From positions 410,001-474,000 of the forward strand of contig CAJNDS010000003.1 of the NCBI GenBank assembly GCA_905221605.1: a stretch of 64,000 nt of DNA, written 5' to 3'. The notes below the pieces were generated by a model. It saw only the letters and a list, made by a program, of their open reading frames with translations. It was not told where the DNA came from and made no database searches. Origin of the DNA: Symbiodinium natans (taxonomy: Eukaryota; Sar; Dinophyceae; Suessiales; Symbiodiniaceae). Shown piece by piece: positions 39,641-50,384 of this stretch (the stretch's first letter is position 1; every line of letters starts with the position of its first letter). A program made the position numbers and the translations under genes.

Positions 39641-41142
39641 GTGAGGCGATTCTGCACCCACTCCATCTCTTTCAGATACGCTACATTTGCTGTGATCCAG
39701 GTACTTGGGCATAGCTGAGCGAATGGTCGTACCCCGCTTCGGCGGCGGGCCAAAGCGGAATAATTGGGCTCTGGGAGCCCCGTTAATAGCCACGAGAGCT
39801 GCGTTCGACCTTGCTCCACAGCAGTTTGTTCCAGGAACAGCAGTAGTCTGGACATCCAAGCTTCGAGCGCTACATTCTGCGTCTCTCGACCCACCTGCCA
39901 AGCATGAGCTGCCATGCGAGCTACCAAAGTGACCAATTTGAGGTCTGCTGACGGTAGCTTCTTCTCTGCGAACTGCCTCATCAAATTCGAAGGGGGATGC
40001 TCCACGTCCAGGCCTAGGGACTCGGCACCAAGACGACGGATAGCGTTGGCAACAGTCTGGTCGTCCGTCAGGAGGCGGGTGAAAGCGTCTCGAGCGGCTG
40101 AACCACGCCCTCCGAGGCCTGTGTCCTCCTTTGCACCAGATAGGGCTGAGCTGATCGGGTCCTTCTCCTTTGACTGGGCAAGTTGAGTGAGCAACTGAGT
40201 CTGAGCTAACAACAGTCGGTGCAGAGCCATGGTAGAAGGCGGCGACCCAAGCGCGTCTTCGGTGGCTCCCAACTCTAGCTCTGCAAGCAGATTGTCGGAG
40301 ACATGGGAGGCCTCGGCTCGAGGGGCGCGCTCGTGACGTGCAAGGTGTGGTGGCGCAGCACCGGCAGCAGCTCGAAGAGCGGCCCAGGCTGAGGCGTCCA
40401 GTGTTGGCAAAGCAGCTCCAGGACCGGGATCGGGAAAGAGGTCTCGGGCACCACGTCGGGCTGGCTCCTGAGGAACCACAGCAGGATGTCGCGCATTGGC
40501 TTGCTCGAGCTCGCGGATGCGAGCTTGTAGCTGGGAAACCTGGTCGACCACTTGCTCGCCTTCGGCACCTGCAGCTCTTTCGTCTGCCTCGTCCTCCCCA
40601 TCTCCAAGTTGGCTCTCGGCCGTGAGGTACTCTGCTAGCTCGGCAGCTGGTGGGGCGGCTTCGCCAGAAGTAGCTCCTCGGATCCAGATGTCGGCGGCCT
40701 GATGTGCTGTCTCGGAGATGGGACGAACCACCTGGCCATCTGGCCCTGTCATAGCCACAGTGGGTAGCAGTTGAGCGCCTGCAGCTCGAGAAGTGGCTCG
40801 GCGGAACAAGTGCAGAGAGGCCCAGGATGCGTCCACGATGAAGGCTCCAACCGGGCCGACTGACCGCCGCCTGGGGGTCTCGGCAGGCAAGTCCGCTTCG
40901 GTGTACAGCAGTGGAGTAGGTGACCCCTCGTCTGCGAGAACTGCCAACTGTTCGGCAACCTGATCGTCGGCTGGTAGAATGGCCAAGAAACCTCCTGCAC
41001 GGTGTCGAAGCAGAAAAGCAGTAGCCCGCCAAGCCGGCGGCTCCGTGGTGTCCAGGAAGTAGACGAAAGGGAGAGGTCGCTCCCCAACAGTGGCATCTAC
41101 CAAGCGGCGGATCTCCGCCGCATTCAAAGCACGGGCGGCCAT
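39484..41142 (-). CDS. Retrotransposon ORF1, gag-like protein, 552 aa
   Basis: Starts at an ATG about 410 bp inside A1 and ends at a TAG overlapping the pol frame. It is Ala/Arg/Glu-rich, with a coiled-coil segment VSQLQARIRELEQANA near residue 215 and a Lys/Arg/Pro-rich basic tail (PGAKKPPRRPPRNPRGG), suited to RNA binding. No zinc knuckle is visible. Relative to this ORF, pol lies in the -1 frame. No classic X-XXY-YYZ slip site was found near the end, so the switch mechanism is open. Called gag-like from position and composition only. Confidence 0.7.
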   Translation of the reverse strand: MAARALNAAEIRRLVDATVGERPLPFVYFLDTTEPPAWRATAFLLRHRAGGFLAILPADDQVAEQLAVLADEGSPTPLLYTEADLPAETPRRRSVGPVGAFIVDASWASLHLFRRATSRAAGAQLLPTVAMTGPDGQVVRPISETAHQAADIWIRGATSGEAAPPAAELAEYLTAESQLGDGEDEADERAAGAEGEQVVDQVSQLQARIRELEQANARHPAVVPQEPARRGARDLFPDPGPGAALPTLDASAWAALRAAAGAAPPHLARHERAPRAEASHVSDNLLAELELGATEDALGSPPSTMALHRLLLAQTQLLTQLAQSKEKDPISSALSGAKEDTGLGGRGSAARDAFTRLLTDDQTVANAIRRLGAESLGLDVEHPPSNLMRQFAEKKLPSADLKLVTLVARMAAHAWQVGRETQNVALEAWMSRLLLFLEQTAVEQGRTQLSWLLTGLPEPNYSALARRRSGVRPFAQLCPSTWITANVAYLKEMEWVQNRLTAGPATFDPGASDSRTPFTGAKEQRTDEATPGAKKPPRRPPRNPRGGTEGST

Positions 41143-41551
41143 CGTACGCCAGAGGCGCTGGCAAGGACGATGGCTTCAGTCTTGCTCGCGAAGGTGTGGG
41201 ACACACTGCCCACCTCCAAGAGGACGTTACGCCTGCAGTGTCGGGTGCCTGCTTCTCTGAATCCTCCGAAGTCGCTCATGCACGATACTCACGAAGTCGC
41301 TGTAGCTGCCCCTGCGCCAACTGAGGCCCCAAAGCAGGGATGTCCAGGAAATTGGCTACCCAGCGCAGGATATAGCCCAAGATCCGCCGACAAGAAGCAG
41401 AGAACAAGATGGCAGCGGAAAGAGCCCCACAAACGTAGCTGCAGCAGCAGATCAAGATGGCGGCGAGGAGGAGCCAAGGAAGGGAGGGACAAGTTGAACT
41501 GCCCCAGAAGCGAATCTCCCGGAGTAGCTCAGGGGCAACTGACCACATTGA

Positions 41552-41608
41552 CCCAGAACGCTGCGCTTGAAGTAGCGAAGGATTTACTCAATCAAGGGAT
41601 ATATTGCA
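41552..41608 (-). repeat. Split direct repeat A1 (5' terminus of the element)
   Basis: 57 bp identical to 34367-34423, ending at gca next to aaccctaaa. Confidence 0.95.
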
Positions 41609-43200
41609 AACCCTAAACCCTAAACCCTAAACCCAAACCCCAGGTAAGGCGGTCCTGCCGGCCGGATTGGCCTTACGAAAAGCAGCCAATTCGAAAATGC
41701 ACCACAGCCTCTGGCTCCAAGGGTTCAGGGTTCAGGGTTTAGGGTTTAGGGTTTAGGGTTTAGGGTTTAGGGTCTAATACAGCCAAAAAAAGGCTGCAAA
41801 CAAACCTCACCCCAGGACTCCGCACCCTGGAAGCTGGCCTGAACACGTTGACATCCGTGCCATTCCGAAGGCACCCCCCTTCCAGAACCACCCCCCTAAC
41901 GCCTCAAGCCCCCTCAAATATCCGGGACACTCCTCTGGGACCCGCCCGGGATCTCTGGCCTGAACCGCGCCTGAGACCCACTCGAACCCTGAATGAAAAA
42001 ACGCCCTGCTCCCGAAAACGCTCCGACCCCTTGCAGGTGGTTTCAATCTTGGAGGCATTCATGATGGGACTTGAGGGCTAAACCCTCAAAAGCAATGGTT
42101 TGGGGTACGGCGGGTGAGAAACAAGAACCTACCACCAATGAAATCTGTTGCCACTGTCATTTACTGCCGCTGAACGGCTTGAAGTAGGCCGAGGGGTTCA
42201 AAGGCTCAGGACTCAGACGCGCTACGGTGCAATACTCTGCACGACTTTACTACACCATACTAGGCTTCAGGGTTTCGGGTTTAGGCTTTAGCCTTTGTAA
42301 GATTTGGGGTTTAGGGCTTAAGGTTTAGGGTTTAGGATTTGGGCCTAGGATTCAAGGTGTAAGGCTTAGGACTCAGGGCTTAGGGCTCAGGGTTCACGAT
42401 GGCACTAATACAGAGGTATAGCAGTACACTTTGCGACTTGTACTGTAGACGCAAGCTGATGCCAAGTGGCCTGGAGAGATAGGGCGCGGAATAGAGGATC
42501 CGCATTTCCTTGCAGCACAACAGTACATTTGCCAGCTTTGCTTCGCACACCTGCACCTAAACAACAACAAAACAAGCTAAACCCTGTAGGATTTAAGTTA
42601 GGGCCCAAGACCCCCATAAACTGTAAACCCTGACCCTAAACCCTAAACCCTAAACCCTTGAAAATGACTCCTGTTGGAGCACATGCTCGCTGAAGCGGTT
42701 GGCATGTGCAAGCCCGACGTGGCTGTAAACCCTAAACCGCCTAAACCCTAAACCCTAAACCCTAAACCCTGAGAAGGAGACAAAGCTACGGAATCGGATA
42801 GTTCAGCTCAGCTTGTGGGCCCTGTCCCGCAGGCTATGAGCCCAAACGCGGCTCGAGGAGGTCTGCTGGATGGAGAAGCAGCTGGTCAAGACTATACGGG
42901 GCTGTCACAACGGTCGACTGGGCAGCCTGATGTAGGGTCCACCATGAGGCATGACCGGCCACAGCTGTAAGTGCGAGGATCCGGAAGCTTGGCAACGCCA
43001 GGGATCAATGCGGCCGAACTCACGCGACCCAGCGCCCATAACCGAACGTGTTTGGGGGTTAGGGCTTAGGGCTGAGGAACCCTGAAGGATGAACACTGAA
43101 CTCTAGGAACAAAACGGTGCCACTGAAACCTCGCCGCTTTGGAGGCAGCCAGGAAGCCACCCAGTCCTCATCTTGGTTCGGAAAGGGCATTGGGTTTGCC
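41609..43200. other. Telomeric blocks and unassigned intron sequence
   Basis: CCCTAAA (41609-41637, right flank of the retrotransposon), TTTAGGG (41728-41773), degenerate TTTAGGG (42262-42400), and CCCTAAA (42620-42657, 42727-42770). Minus-strand pieces near 42,665-42,720 (GLAHANRFSEHVLQQ) and 43,090-43,190 look coding-like but were not placed. Confidence 0.5.
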
Positions 43201-43387
43201 GGGTTTGGGCAGGTAATCCCAGATACTTTATGCGTGGGACTGCCAGTTTGTTGCCTTGCTCTGACGAAAGAATATAGCCAAACAGCTTATAACTGCAAGG
43301 CGTAGAGGGTCACGCAGACGTACCTATGCCTGACCCCAAACCTAGAAAGAAGACACAAGAAAAAACGGCAGCTTTTCTTAGAGAGAC

Positions 43388-43818
43388 CCAGGAGTCCATA
43401 GATTCCTTCTTGCATCATCCTGTGATCGACTTGGTTGATGCTGACGACATCGAGGAAGCAGGATTGCTGATGGCCTCCCAAGTCTGGAAGGTAGGGAGAA
43501 GCGAAGAACGCCAAGACGGAGATGGGCATGGCCACCAAGACGCCCAGGCCGCTGATCCTTGGCTACACTCAGAAGGGTAGCTAAAAATTAAGATTTTAGC
43601 TGCCTTACTAAGAAACCCAAAAAAACAACAAAAAAAGTCTAAGGATCTAAAGTTACAGAATAAAGTACCACAAAGGATCGGGCACTTCTCGTCGAAGCCT
43701 TGGATGTTAAAGTTGGCAAGGGCGAGCGCGGAAGTGAGGTCGAGGCAGCTGAGGAGCTCCACAAGGGCAAGCACGAGGAGCCAGGTGAGTAGAACACGGG
43801 CCCAGCCGTCTTGAAAGG
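43388..43818 (-). CDS. Exons of the TIR-like multi-pass family with the VxINQxD motif
   Basis: Exon 1 (43680-about 43818) encodes a membrane-like segment, WARVLLTWLLVLALVELLSC, then ALANFNIQGFDEKCP. Exon 2 (43388-43557) encodes ISGLGVLVAMPISVLAFFA, then CFLDVVSINQVDHRMMQEGI and YGLLG. They join in phase through a GA donor, with GATC repeated at both borders, giving DEKCP-ISGLG. The (F)LDxVxINQxD...GIxGL pattern is the hallmark I remember for this expanded dinoflagellate family. These exons lie upstream of the 29-33.5-kb exons on the same strand. If it is one gene, the retrotransposon sits in its intron. Confidence 0.5.
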
Positions 43819-43849
43819 ACAGGGAAAGGTACCTCGGCTTGGTCGTTAG

Positions 43850-44780
43850 AGTTCAGGGTTGAGGGTTTGGGTTTGGGGTTCAGACTTCAGGGCAGTTGAG
43901 GGTACTGTATACAAATATAGCATACACACGGTACAACCAAGCAGGCTATGTCGTTGACAGTAGAAGACTCCTTTTTGGGCGGCTAAACATTCAGAAGCCG
44001 GAGATCAGATCAATAACAAAAATCTGGCTTCCCTCGAAGCAGCTAACAAAAGGACGTCTTGACCACACAGCCTTACACCCGGCCCCCAAACCTAAACCAA
44101 CACCCTAAACCCCAAAGCTCTAAACTACTGTGAGACCCGCAACAGCAGGAGAGCCTCCTTCGGCGTTGACAGCCCAAACCCCAATGCTATTCAGAGTTTT
44201 AGGGCTGAGGGCTTACGGGCTTAGGTTACATGTTTTGGATTCGGGCTGGTTGTCAGGCATAGGGATTGAATGTAGATCTTGGCTGCTTCCAATGTCCTTT
44301 GGTAGCCCATGTGTGCGACAGGAAAACGTCGAAGCATTCGACCTAGCAAAAGGGTTGGAGGTGCTGTGATCGCAAGCCTAGCAACCAAAAAAAACCAACT
44401 ACCTAACCTCAAACTCAAACGTGCGGCACAAAAACAAGCAGATACACTACCCGCAACCCATCTGCGGTTCGCAGAAGTGGTACTTGCAGAGAAGAGAATC
44501 ACTTAATCAGAGCCTAGCATGCTATGGCACTAGAGTCTACATCGTAAACCCTCAACTCCAAACCCTGAAGCCTCGCTCTTGGCTCAGCAGGAGCTGGAGG
44601 ATGAGGAAACAGCAGGAAGAACAAAGAACAGCAGCAGAAAAGTGGTCGTCTGCAGTTCAAGAGCGAACGAACTACGACTACAGTCATCCCATCTAAACCT
44701 ACATGACCGAGCACTACGAATCGTGTGACATGGCCTTCTTTCAGATCAAACTCTGCGAAACGAGCCCAAAAGCAAAATTC
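43850..44780. other. Unassigned sequence
   Basis: Short degenerate telomeric pieces near 43,860 and 44,200 and several weak open frames. No exon could be placed with confidence. Confidence 0.35.
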
Positions 44781-44789
44781 AACACTCCA

Positions 44790-45250
44790 AAAGGGTTTAG
44801 GGTTTAGGGTTTCGGGTTTAGGGTTTGGGTTTAGGGTTTCGGGTTTGGCGTTGAGGGTTTCGGGTTTTGGGTTCCGGGTGTAGGTTTAGGGTTTCGGGTT
44901 TCCAAGCCTGTCGTGAACGCATCCAGAGTCGAGCCCTCTCCTCGGGGACGGCAAGACTGTGAATGATGCACCCGCAAAACTTGGAAGGTCCATGGAGTTG
45001 GGAAGATTTAGGATTTAGGGTTAAGGGTTTGGGGTTTGGGGTTTGAGGTTTTGGGGTTTGGGGTTTGGGGTTTGGGGTTCGGGGTTTGGGGTTTGGGGTT
45101 TGGTTTGGGGTTTGGGGTTTGGGGTTTGGGGTTTGGGGTTTGTGGTTTGGGGTTTGGGGTTTGGGGTTTGGGGTTTGGGGTTTGGGGTTTGGGGTTTGGG
45201 GTTTGGGGTTTGGGGTTTGGGGTTTGGGGTTTGGGGTTTGGGGTTTGGGC
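44790..45250. repeat. Telomeric array with a long homogeneous TTTGGGG block
   Basis: Degenerate TTTAGGG/TTTCGGG (44793-44905), then about 30 nearly uninterrupted TTTGGGG units (45022-45248). The encoded GFGVWGL and QTPNPKP repeats are artefacts of the heptamer. Confidence 0.93.
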
Positions 45251-45444
45251 CTTCTCGTTTGGCAATTTCTTGGGGCCTCGGCTGTTGTGGACTTTCGTTC
45301 CGACTTGTTTCGTGCCCGAAGAAAATGTAGCCTTCGAGTCAGGATTGGAAGATGAAGCATCCCTAAACCCTAAACCCTAAACCCTAAACATCCCTAAACC
45401 ATGCGACATCACGGCTCCAAGACCGATCTTCTCTCCTTAAGATT

Positions 45445-45672
45445 TTTGGGTTTAGGGTTTGGGGTTTAGGGTCTCGGGTCTAGGGTTTAGCGTTAAGGTT
45501 TAGGGTTTAGGCTTTGGGGTTAAGGGTTAAGGGTTAAGGGTTAAGGGTTGAGGGTTGAGGGTTAAGGGTTAAGGGTTAAGGGTTACGGGTTACGGCTTAA
45601 GGGTTAAGGGTTAAGGGTTAAGGGTTAAGGGTTAGGGGTTAAGGGTCAAGGGTCAAGGGTTAAGGGTTTAGG
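45445..45672. repeat. TTAAGGG variant array
   Basis: From about 45517 the repeat is TTAAGGG with TTGAGGG and TTACGGG interruptions, some 20 units. A third, separately expanded heptamer variant. Confidence 0.9.
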
Positions 45673-45699
45673 GAGAACCCTGAACCCTAAACCATACCC

Positions 45700-46290
45700 G
45701 CGTCCTAGAATTCTTTCTTTTGTCCCGAAGCACCCCGGAAATCTGGGCCGAAAACTAACTTCGGGCTAAAGCATTGAAGCTTTAAGCTTTGGAGCATAAG
45801 ACCTTTTAGGCTGTTTAGGGTTTAATGTTTAGGTTATAGGCTTTTTGGAGCTTTGGGTTTTGAAAGGTAAACCTCTTTAGAATGAGGTACTCAAAACCGA
45901 ACCTTGGAAGGGGTGTTGCCACACGGAAAAGCTGGATTCGCAAAGGGGTCTGTGAGGATCGGCCCCTAAAACACCGTGTACCCTGCTAAGACCTTTATGT
46001 TCTTTAACCTCAGACTAGTCCAGCTGCGCTCGCTCGGGGATTCCAAGCAGAAATATCTCTAAGCCCCGACAAAGGAAAGCCCTAAAACCCCCAACCCCCG
46101 AGCTCCTTCTCTGACAAATCCAAGGGGGATTTGCGCCAGAGCCGGCCGGCACGCCACAGAGATTCCTTTATAGAAATGCCTCCAGGGCCAGGGCCACTCC
46201 AAAACTTGTTGAGGGTCAAGCCCAAAGCAAACCCAAGAGCTTTGAAGGGTTTAGGGCTGAGAGGTTCGGGCTTAGGGTTCGGGTTTAGGG
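45700..46290. other. Unassigned sequence
   Basis: No telomeric array longer than a few units and no supported exon. A short TTTAGGG block (46247-46295) precedes the next exon. Confidence 0.4.
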
Positions 46291-46389
46291 TTTAGGGTGG
46301 AAAATCCTCAACCCGTCTTTGCCGTGCCTCGCATCAACTCGACACTGCTCAGACTGAGGATCTTGCTTACCCGAGGACGTAGGCTCTCC

Positions 46390-46641
46390 ATGGATTCTAT
46401 TGAAACCTCCCTTCCCAGGCAGGAGGCTTGGGCCGCCTCAGTGGGTGAAGGCGTCTCACCAAAGTCCGCTGTGACTGCTTCAACATCCTCTTCCGGACCT
46501 TCCTTACTTCTCCAATAACCAAGGGGAAAAAAGGTTAAACTTTAATATTCCTGCTAAAAAAGGAAACCCAAAAAGTTTAAAGTTCAGCTAAAGGCGGAAG
46601 TAAGCTTCTGCTTCACCACATGCACAGCTGGCACTGGCCAT
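46390..46641 (-). CDS. Possible first coding exons interrupted by an introner
   Basis: ATG at 46641 (MASASCACGEA), then a GA-AG intron (46505-46612) removed with GAAG at both borders, then EGPEEDVEAVTADFGETPSP down to a good donor CGG/GTAAGC near 46,375. An acidic, low-complexity N-terminus with no recognised domain. The plus strand here also has an open frame (46620-47405), judged less likely. Confidence 0.35.
46505..46612. mobile_element. GA-AG introner without telomeric array
   Basis: Ends cttacttctcc and ggcggaagtaag are inverted repeats, with GAAG duplicated at the exon borders (minus strand). It aligns with 18566-18715 on both sides of that element's telomeric array. Here the centre is 20-odd bp of AT-rich DNA. 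Confidence 0.75.
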
Positions 46642-47393
46642 GGGGTGGACCTATGGCACAACCAGCCCGCCTGGAGCCAAAGAAGCTGCCAACGACGCTC
46701 CACTGGGACGACTTTGGGATCTCATATGCGATTTCATGGAACTTGCTTGCCTATCTGCAACAAACGAGTCGGGGGCTTCCGGGGTTCCAGGAGTTATGGT
46801 GCAGGGTGGGGCACGGGCCCGGGGACCACAACCAAGAGACTGAGGGGCTTCAGGGTGGCCCCCTTACAGTAGGGCCGGGCATGGTGCGGGACTTCCTGGA
46901 AGCAATCCGGAGGACAGTAAGTGCCCCGCCCGCCCCCGAACCCGAACCCGAACCCGAACCCGAACCCCGCAGGTCTCAACCGCCACATCACCAGGGCGCA
47001 GCAGCCGCGCCGCGCCGCTGTGTTCTATCGTGCCCAGCAAAGTTTCGTGCGCGAAACTGGCTTCCGACCCAGGCTTGCTGCAGCACTTCGCTCGGCGAAA
47101 TGCCTAAAGAACAAAAGCATTTCCTCGAAATGAAGTACGACGATGAGATGGCTGAGCAAGTTGCTCGACCTCAGGAAAGGACTCGGACTTGCATGGTCAA
47201 AAACAGTTTTTCAACTAGATCGGTGAGATCCAAGCTGCAAAACTCATGCGCCCTTAATCCCAACCAAACCTTCCGGCAATCAGGGCGGTTCTATCCTAAA
47301 AGAGGTGACGAGCTCCAGGGCAGCAGGAATGAGAGCACCGCTTTTGGTAACAGGATTCCCAACATTCCGCAGTCCGATGCCATCTCTTCGATC

Positions 47394-48923
47394 CTAGTAA
47401 CCTGAGTCTTCTGCTGCAAGATCGAAGGCGGTTTCGCCAGCTTCCTGGGGCTGGGCGCCGGCCTTCAACAACGCCTCGACCACCTGCAGGTGGCCCCACA
47501 GTGTGGCGAGCCTGAGGGCTGTGAGGCCATACTGATCGCGGGCCTCCAGCTGGGCCCCGGCCTCCACCAACGCCTCGACCACCTGCAGGTGGTCGTGCCC
47601 TGCAGCGTAGCCGAGCGCTGTGAAGCCAGTGTCAGCGTGGGCCTCCAGCTGGGCCCCGGCCTCCACCAACGCCTCGACCACCTTCGTGTGACCGCTTTCT
47701 GCGGCAGAGATGAGTGCTGTGAAGCTAGTATTTGTGCGGGCCTCCAGCTGGGCTCTGGCCTCCACCAGTGCCTCGACCACCTTCGTGTGGCCGCTGTCTG
47801 CAGCAGAGATGAGGGCTGTGAAGCCCGCGTCACTGTGGGCCTCTAGCTGGGCTCCGGCCTCCAGCAACGCCTCGACCACCTTCGTGTGGCCGCTGTCTGC
47901 AGCAGAGATGAGGGCGGTGCTGCCAGCGTCAGTATGGGCCTCCAGCTGGGCTCCGGCCCCCACCAACACCTCGACGACCTTCGGCTGGCCATGCTTTGCA
48001 GCACGGATGAGAGCTGTGTAGCCATACTTATCGCGGGCCTCCAGCTGGGCTCTGGCCTCCACCAACACCTCGACGACCTTCGGCTGGCCCTTCTCTGCAG
48101 CAGAGATGAGGGCTGTGGAGCCAGTATCTGTGCGGGCCTCCAGCTGGGCTCTGGCCTCCACCAACGCCTCGACCACCTTCGTGCGGCCGCTGTCTGCAGC
48201 AGAGATGAGGGCTGTGCCGCCAAACTTATTGTGGGCCTCCACCTCAGCTCCGGCTTTCAACAAAGCCTCGACCACCTGCAGATGGCCATTGCCTGCAGCT
48301 TGCATGAGGGCTGTAAAACGATACCCACCGCGGGTCTGCAGCTGGGCTCCGGCCTCCACCAATGCCTCGACCACCATCAAGTGGCCGCTGCCTGCAGCGC
48401 AGAGGAGGGCTGTGAAGCCATACTCACTTTGGGCCTCCAGCTGGGCTCCGGCCTCCACCAATGCCTCGACTACCTCCAAACGCCCGTTGTCTGCGGCCCA
48501 GATGAGGGCTGTCAGGCCATGCACATCGCGAGCCTCCAGCTGGGCTCCGGCTTCCAGTAGTGCCTCGACGACCTCGAGGCTTCCTTCGTATGCAGCGTAG
48601 ATGAAGGCTGTGTGGCCGAGCCGATCTGGAGCGTTCGGGTCCGCCTTCTGCCGGAGGAGTTGCATCACCCCTCGCAGCCTGGCTGGGCCATTGGGCTGCT
48701 GAATCTCCAGCATCGCCCTCCTCATTCGATCTGTCACATTCTGGCTCAAAGCATGCGAGAATTCTTCGAGCCCTGACTCTGACACCTTTGCTACTGCAGC
48801 CTTGTCCGAAGGGTTCAGATTTCTCCACAGCGTCGTACGTAGCTTGCCGCCTAAGCCCAGCTCATCCACTTCCTCTGGTCTGATCCCGGCTGCGGCCATG
48901 GCCGCGAATTGAGGGCTCACGAC
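47394..48923 (-). CDS. Ankyrin-repeat exon, 12 repeats (3' exon of the cyclase-like gene)
   Basis: Twelve consecutive 33-residue ankyrin repeats of the form G-x-TALI-x-AA-x2-GH, then VVEAL-VEAGAQLEA, preceded by about 100 residues of helical lead and followed by a half repeat and TAG. Ankyrin repeats bind protein partners. An acceptor (ccttctgttccctgccag) stands at 48924. The exon can also start at the ATG at 48899 if this is a separate gene. Repeat-to-repeat DNA similarity is high, suggesting recent internal duplication. Confidence 0.85.
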   Translation of the reverse strand, partial: VVSPQFAAMAAAGIRPEEVDELGLGGKLRTTLWRNLNPSDKAAVAKVSESGLEEFSHALSQNVTDRMRRAMLEIQQPNGPARLRGVMQLLRQKADPNAPDRLGHTAFIYAAYEGSLEVVEALLEAGAQLEARDVHGLTALIWAADNGRLEVVEALVEAGAQLEAQSEYGFTALLCAAGSGHLMVVEALVEAGAQLQTRGGYRFTALMQAAGNGHLQVVEALLKAGAEVEAHNKFGGTALISAADSGRTKVVEALVEARAQLEARTDTGSTALISAAEKGQPKVVEVLVEARAQLEARDKYGYTALIRAAKHGQPKVVEVLVGAGAQLEAHTDAGSTALISAADSGHTKVVEALLEAGAQLEAHSDAGFTALISAADSGHTKVVEALVEARAQLEARTNTSFTALISAAESGHTKVVEALVEAGAQLEAHADTGFTALGYAAGHDHLQVVEALVEAGAQLEARDQYGLTALRLATLWGHLQVVEALLKAGAQPQEAGETAFDLAAEDSGY

Positions 48924-49117
48924 CTGGCAGGGAACAGAAGGCTTATCGTTAATCGCACACTTGCGTTGTCCTGTCGAGCCGCGAGGCTTCCCGAATTGGG
49001 CCTGGCGGAGGTCCTGGTCCTTCTGGTCCTGCTCCCGCTTGGCCTACAGAGACACTCTGAACAAACATCGCACCGAGGCAAGCACAGAACCAAGATCTCT
49101 CTCCAAGCGGCCTTGAC

Positions 49118-50284
49118 CAGCTTCTCCACGTGATCTGCCAAGGCCTCGTCCAGGCCGCAAGCCCCGGAACAGTCGACGCACTGCCACTGGAGCCTCGACC
49201 TCATCGCGAAGGCTTCTGGGCTCCACTGCGTCACTGACTTGGACTTGGCCCAAGAGGGCAGGCGGGCGAGAAGCTGCTGTTGTAGCGCTGGGCTCGTCTT
49301 GTCACAAGTTCCCATCAGGTCCACGAGCAGCACTTTCGGAGACCAGAATCCGAGCCCCCAGGCGGCGAGTCCCACAGTGGGGAGCTCGTGGGCGGACAGC
49401 ACGGACTCTGACAAGATACGCGGGGTGCCCGTGATGTGCTTGTTGACCAGTGCAATGACTGTTCCCTGTGCCTTGTCGCGCATTCCGAGCACAAAGCTCA
49501 TGCTTGCGATGGACCACATGTTTTCTGCAAGTGGCCTGGTTTCAACGTCTTCGTAGCAAGCATCCAGATCCTGGCTCGCTTCGATGGCTTGGCCCAGGAA
49601 GCTGTCCGGGTGGACCGTCGCGTGTTCGATCGCCTTGGCAAAGTTCGAGAGCTTCGCCTGCGTCGTGCGATTCTGGGGGTCCCCATCCCAGAAGCCGGCC
49701 CAAAGCAACGCATCATGCCGAGTCCGGGTGAGCTCTACCAGCCAGCTCCTCAGAAAGGAGAGTGCTTGATAGAGACTGAGCGTCTTGCTCGCCAGCTCGA
49801 CGGAAGCGACCGCTTCTCTGGAGACTCGGAGGGTTTCGACCAGATGGCTTCCCGATGCAAAGATATCGCTTACGCTCTCGACGCACGTCTTGTTCGGGAG
49901 AGCTGGGACGTAGTAGTCGAGAAGCCAGTCGGCTCGTGGCTGCAAGCCTTGGCATGCAACCGTGAGGTTGTTCATGAGCCACCCGAGCTGCCGATGGCAA
50001 ACCTTTGGGGAGCTCTGCCAGTCCTTCCTGATGCTGGCAACTAGCTCCCGGAGCCTCAGCTGCTCCTCCTCCTCCGCCTCCTCCGCCTCCTCCGCCTCCT
50101 CCGCCGCATCGCCGGCCTCTGCGTCTGCGTTGGCTGCAGTGGCCTCCGCCAGCACGGTTGCGAGGAGCTCCTGAAGCTCCTCAACCGAGCTCGTGGGATG
50201 CTCATCCCACGGCCAGACCTGATTCTTCGACCGGAGCCCGGCTGCAAGGGCGATGGAAACACAGCGGAACCATCGCGCAAGCAT
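49118..50284 (-). CDS. ADP-ribosyl-cyclase-like domain, 5' exon of a cyclase-ankyrin gene
   Basis: ATG at 50284 with a hydrophobic start (MLARWFRCVSIALAAGL), so secreted or membrane-anchored. An acidic linker with repeated EEAEEAEE follows. The body carries features of the CD38/ADP-ribosyl-cyclase family in order: WAGFWDG, then E-x-ATVHPDSFLG, then W-x2-ASMSFVLGM, then SESVLSAHELP. These match the two active-site Trp, the E/D-x-T...LG turn and the late catalytic Glu. The family makes cyclic ADP-ribose from NAD. A donor after EKL (49117) joins in phase to the ankyrin exon acceptor at 48924. The open frame past the donor is probably intron. Domain identity is from motif order only. Confidence 0.6.
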
Positions 50285-50384
50285 CCTACATGGAAGTATT
50301 GACAGACACCAAACGGGAAGTTGCTGGAGAGCACTGCGCTCTGCGGCACATGCAGCTGCAACATCTGGCGGAAAAGAGGGACTA

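Larger units (their letters stand above)
34190..41608 (-). mobile_element. Complete YR (Ngaro/PAT-like) retrotransposon with split direct repeats
   Basis: Read on the minus strand the order is A1 (41608-41552), a leader with ORFs 1 and 2, B1 (34583-34423), A2 (34423-34367), a 17-bp spacer, and B2 (34349-34189). A copies (57 bp) and B copies (161 bp) are identical. The internal A2/B1 junction atattgcatccctctc equals the sequence made by joining the two outer ends, as expected for integration of a circular intermediate by a tyrosine recombinase. There is no target-site duplication: removing the element leaves an uninterrupted CCCTAAA array. Two intact ORFs and identical repeats suggest recent insertion. 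Confidence 0.9.

Noticed and set aside
39700-41206. N-terminal 500 residues of the 2205-codon retrotransposon frame
   Set aside because: It overlaps the gag-like ORF in another frame, starts at GTG and has shadow-like Arg/Ser/Cys composition; real pol coding starts near 39.6 kb.
45008-45380. QTPNPKP and GFGVWGL proteins
   Set aside because: Direct translations of the TTTGGGG heptamer; 21 bp gives a seven-codon period in every frame.
46620-47405. Plus-strand 261-codon ORF
   Set aside because: The EPEPEP tract and mixed composition suggest chance. The minus strand carries a better exon with an introner, and all other genes here are on the minus strand.
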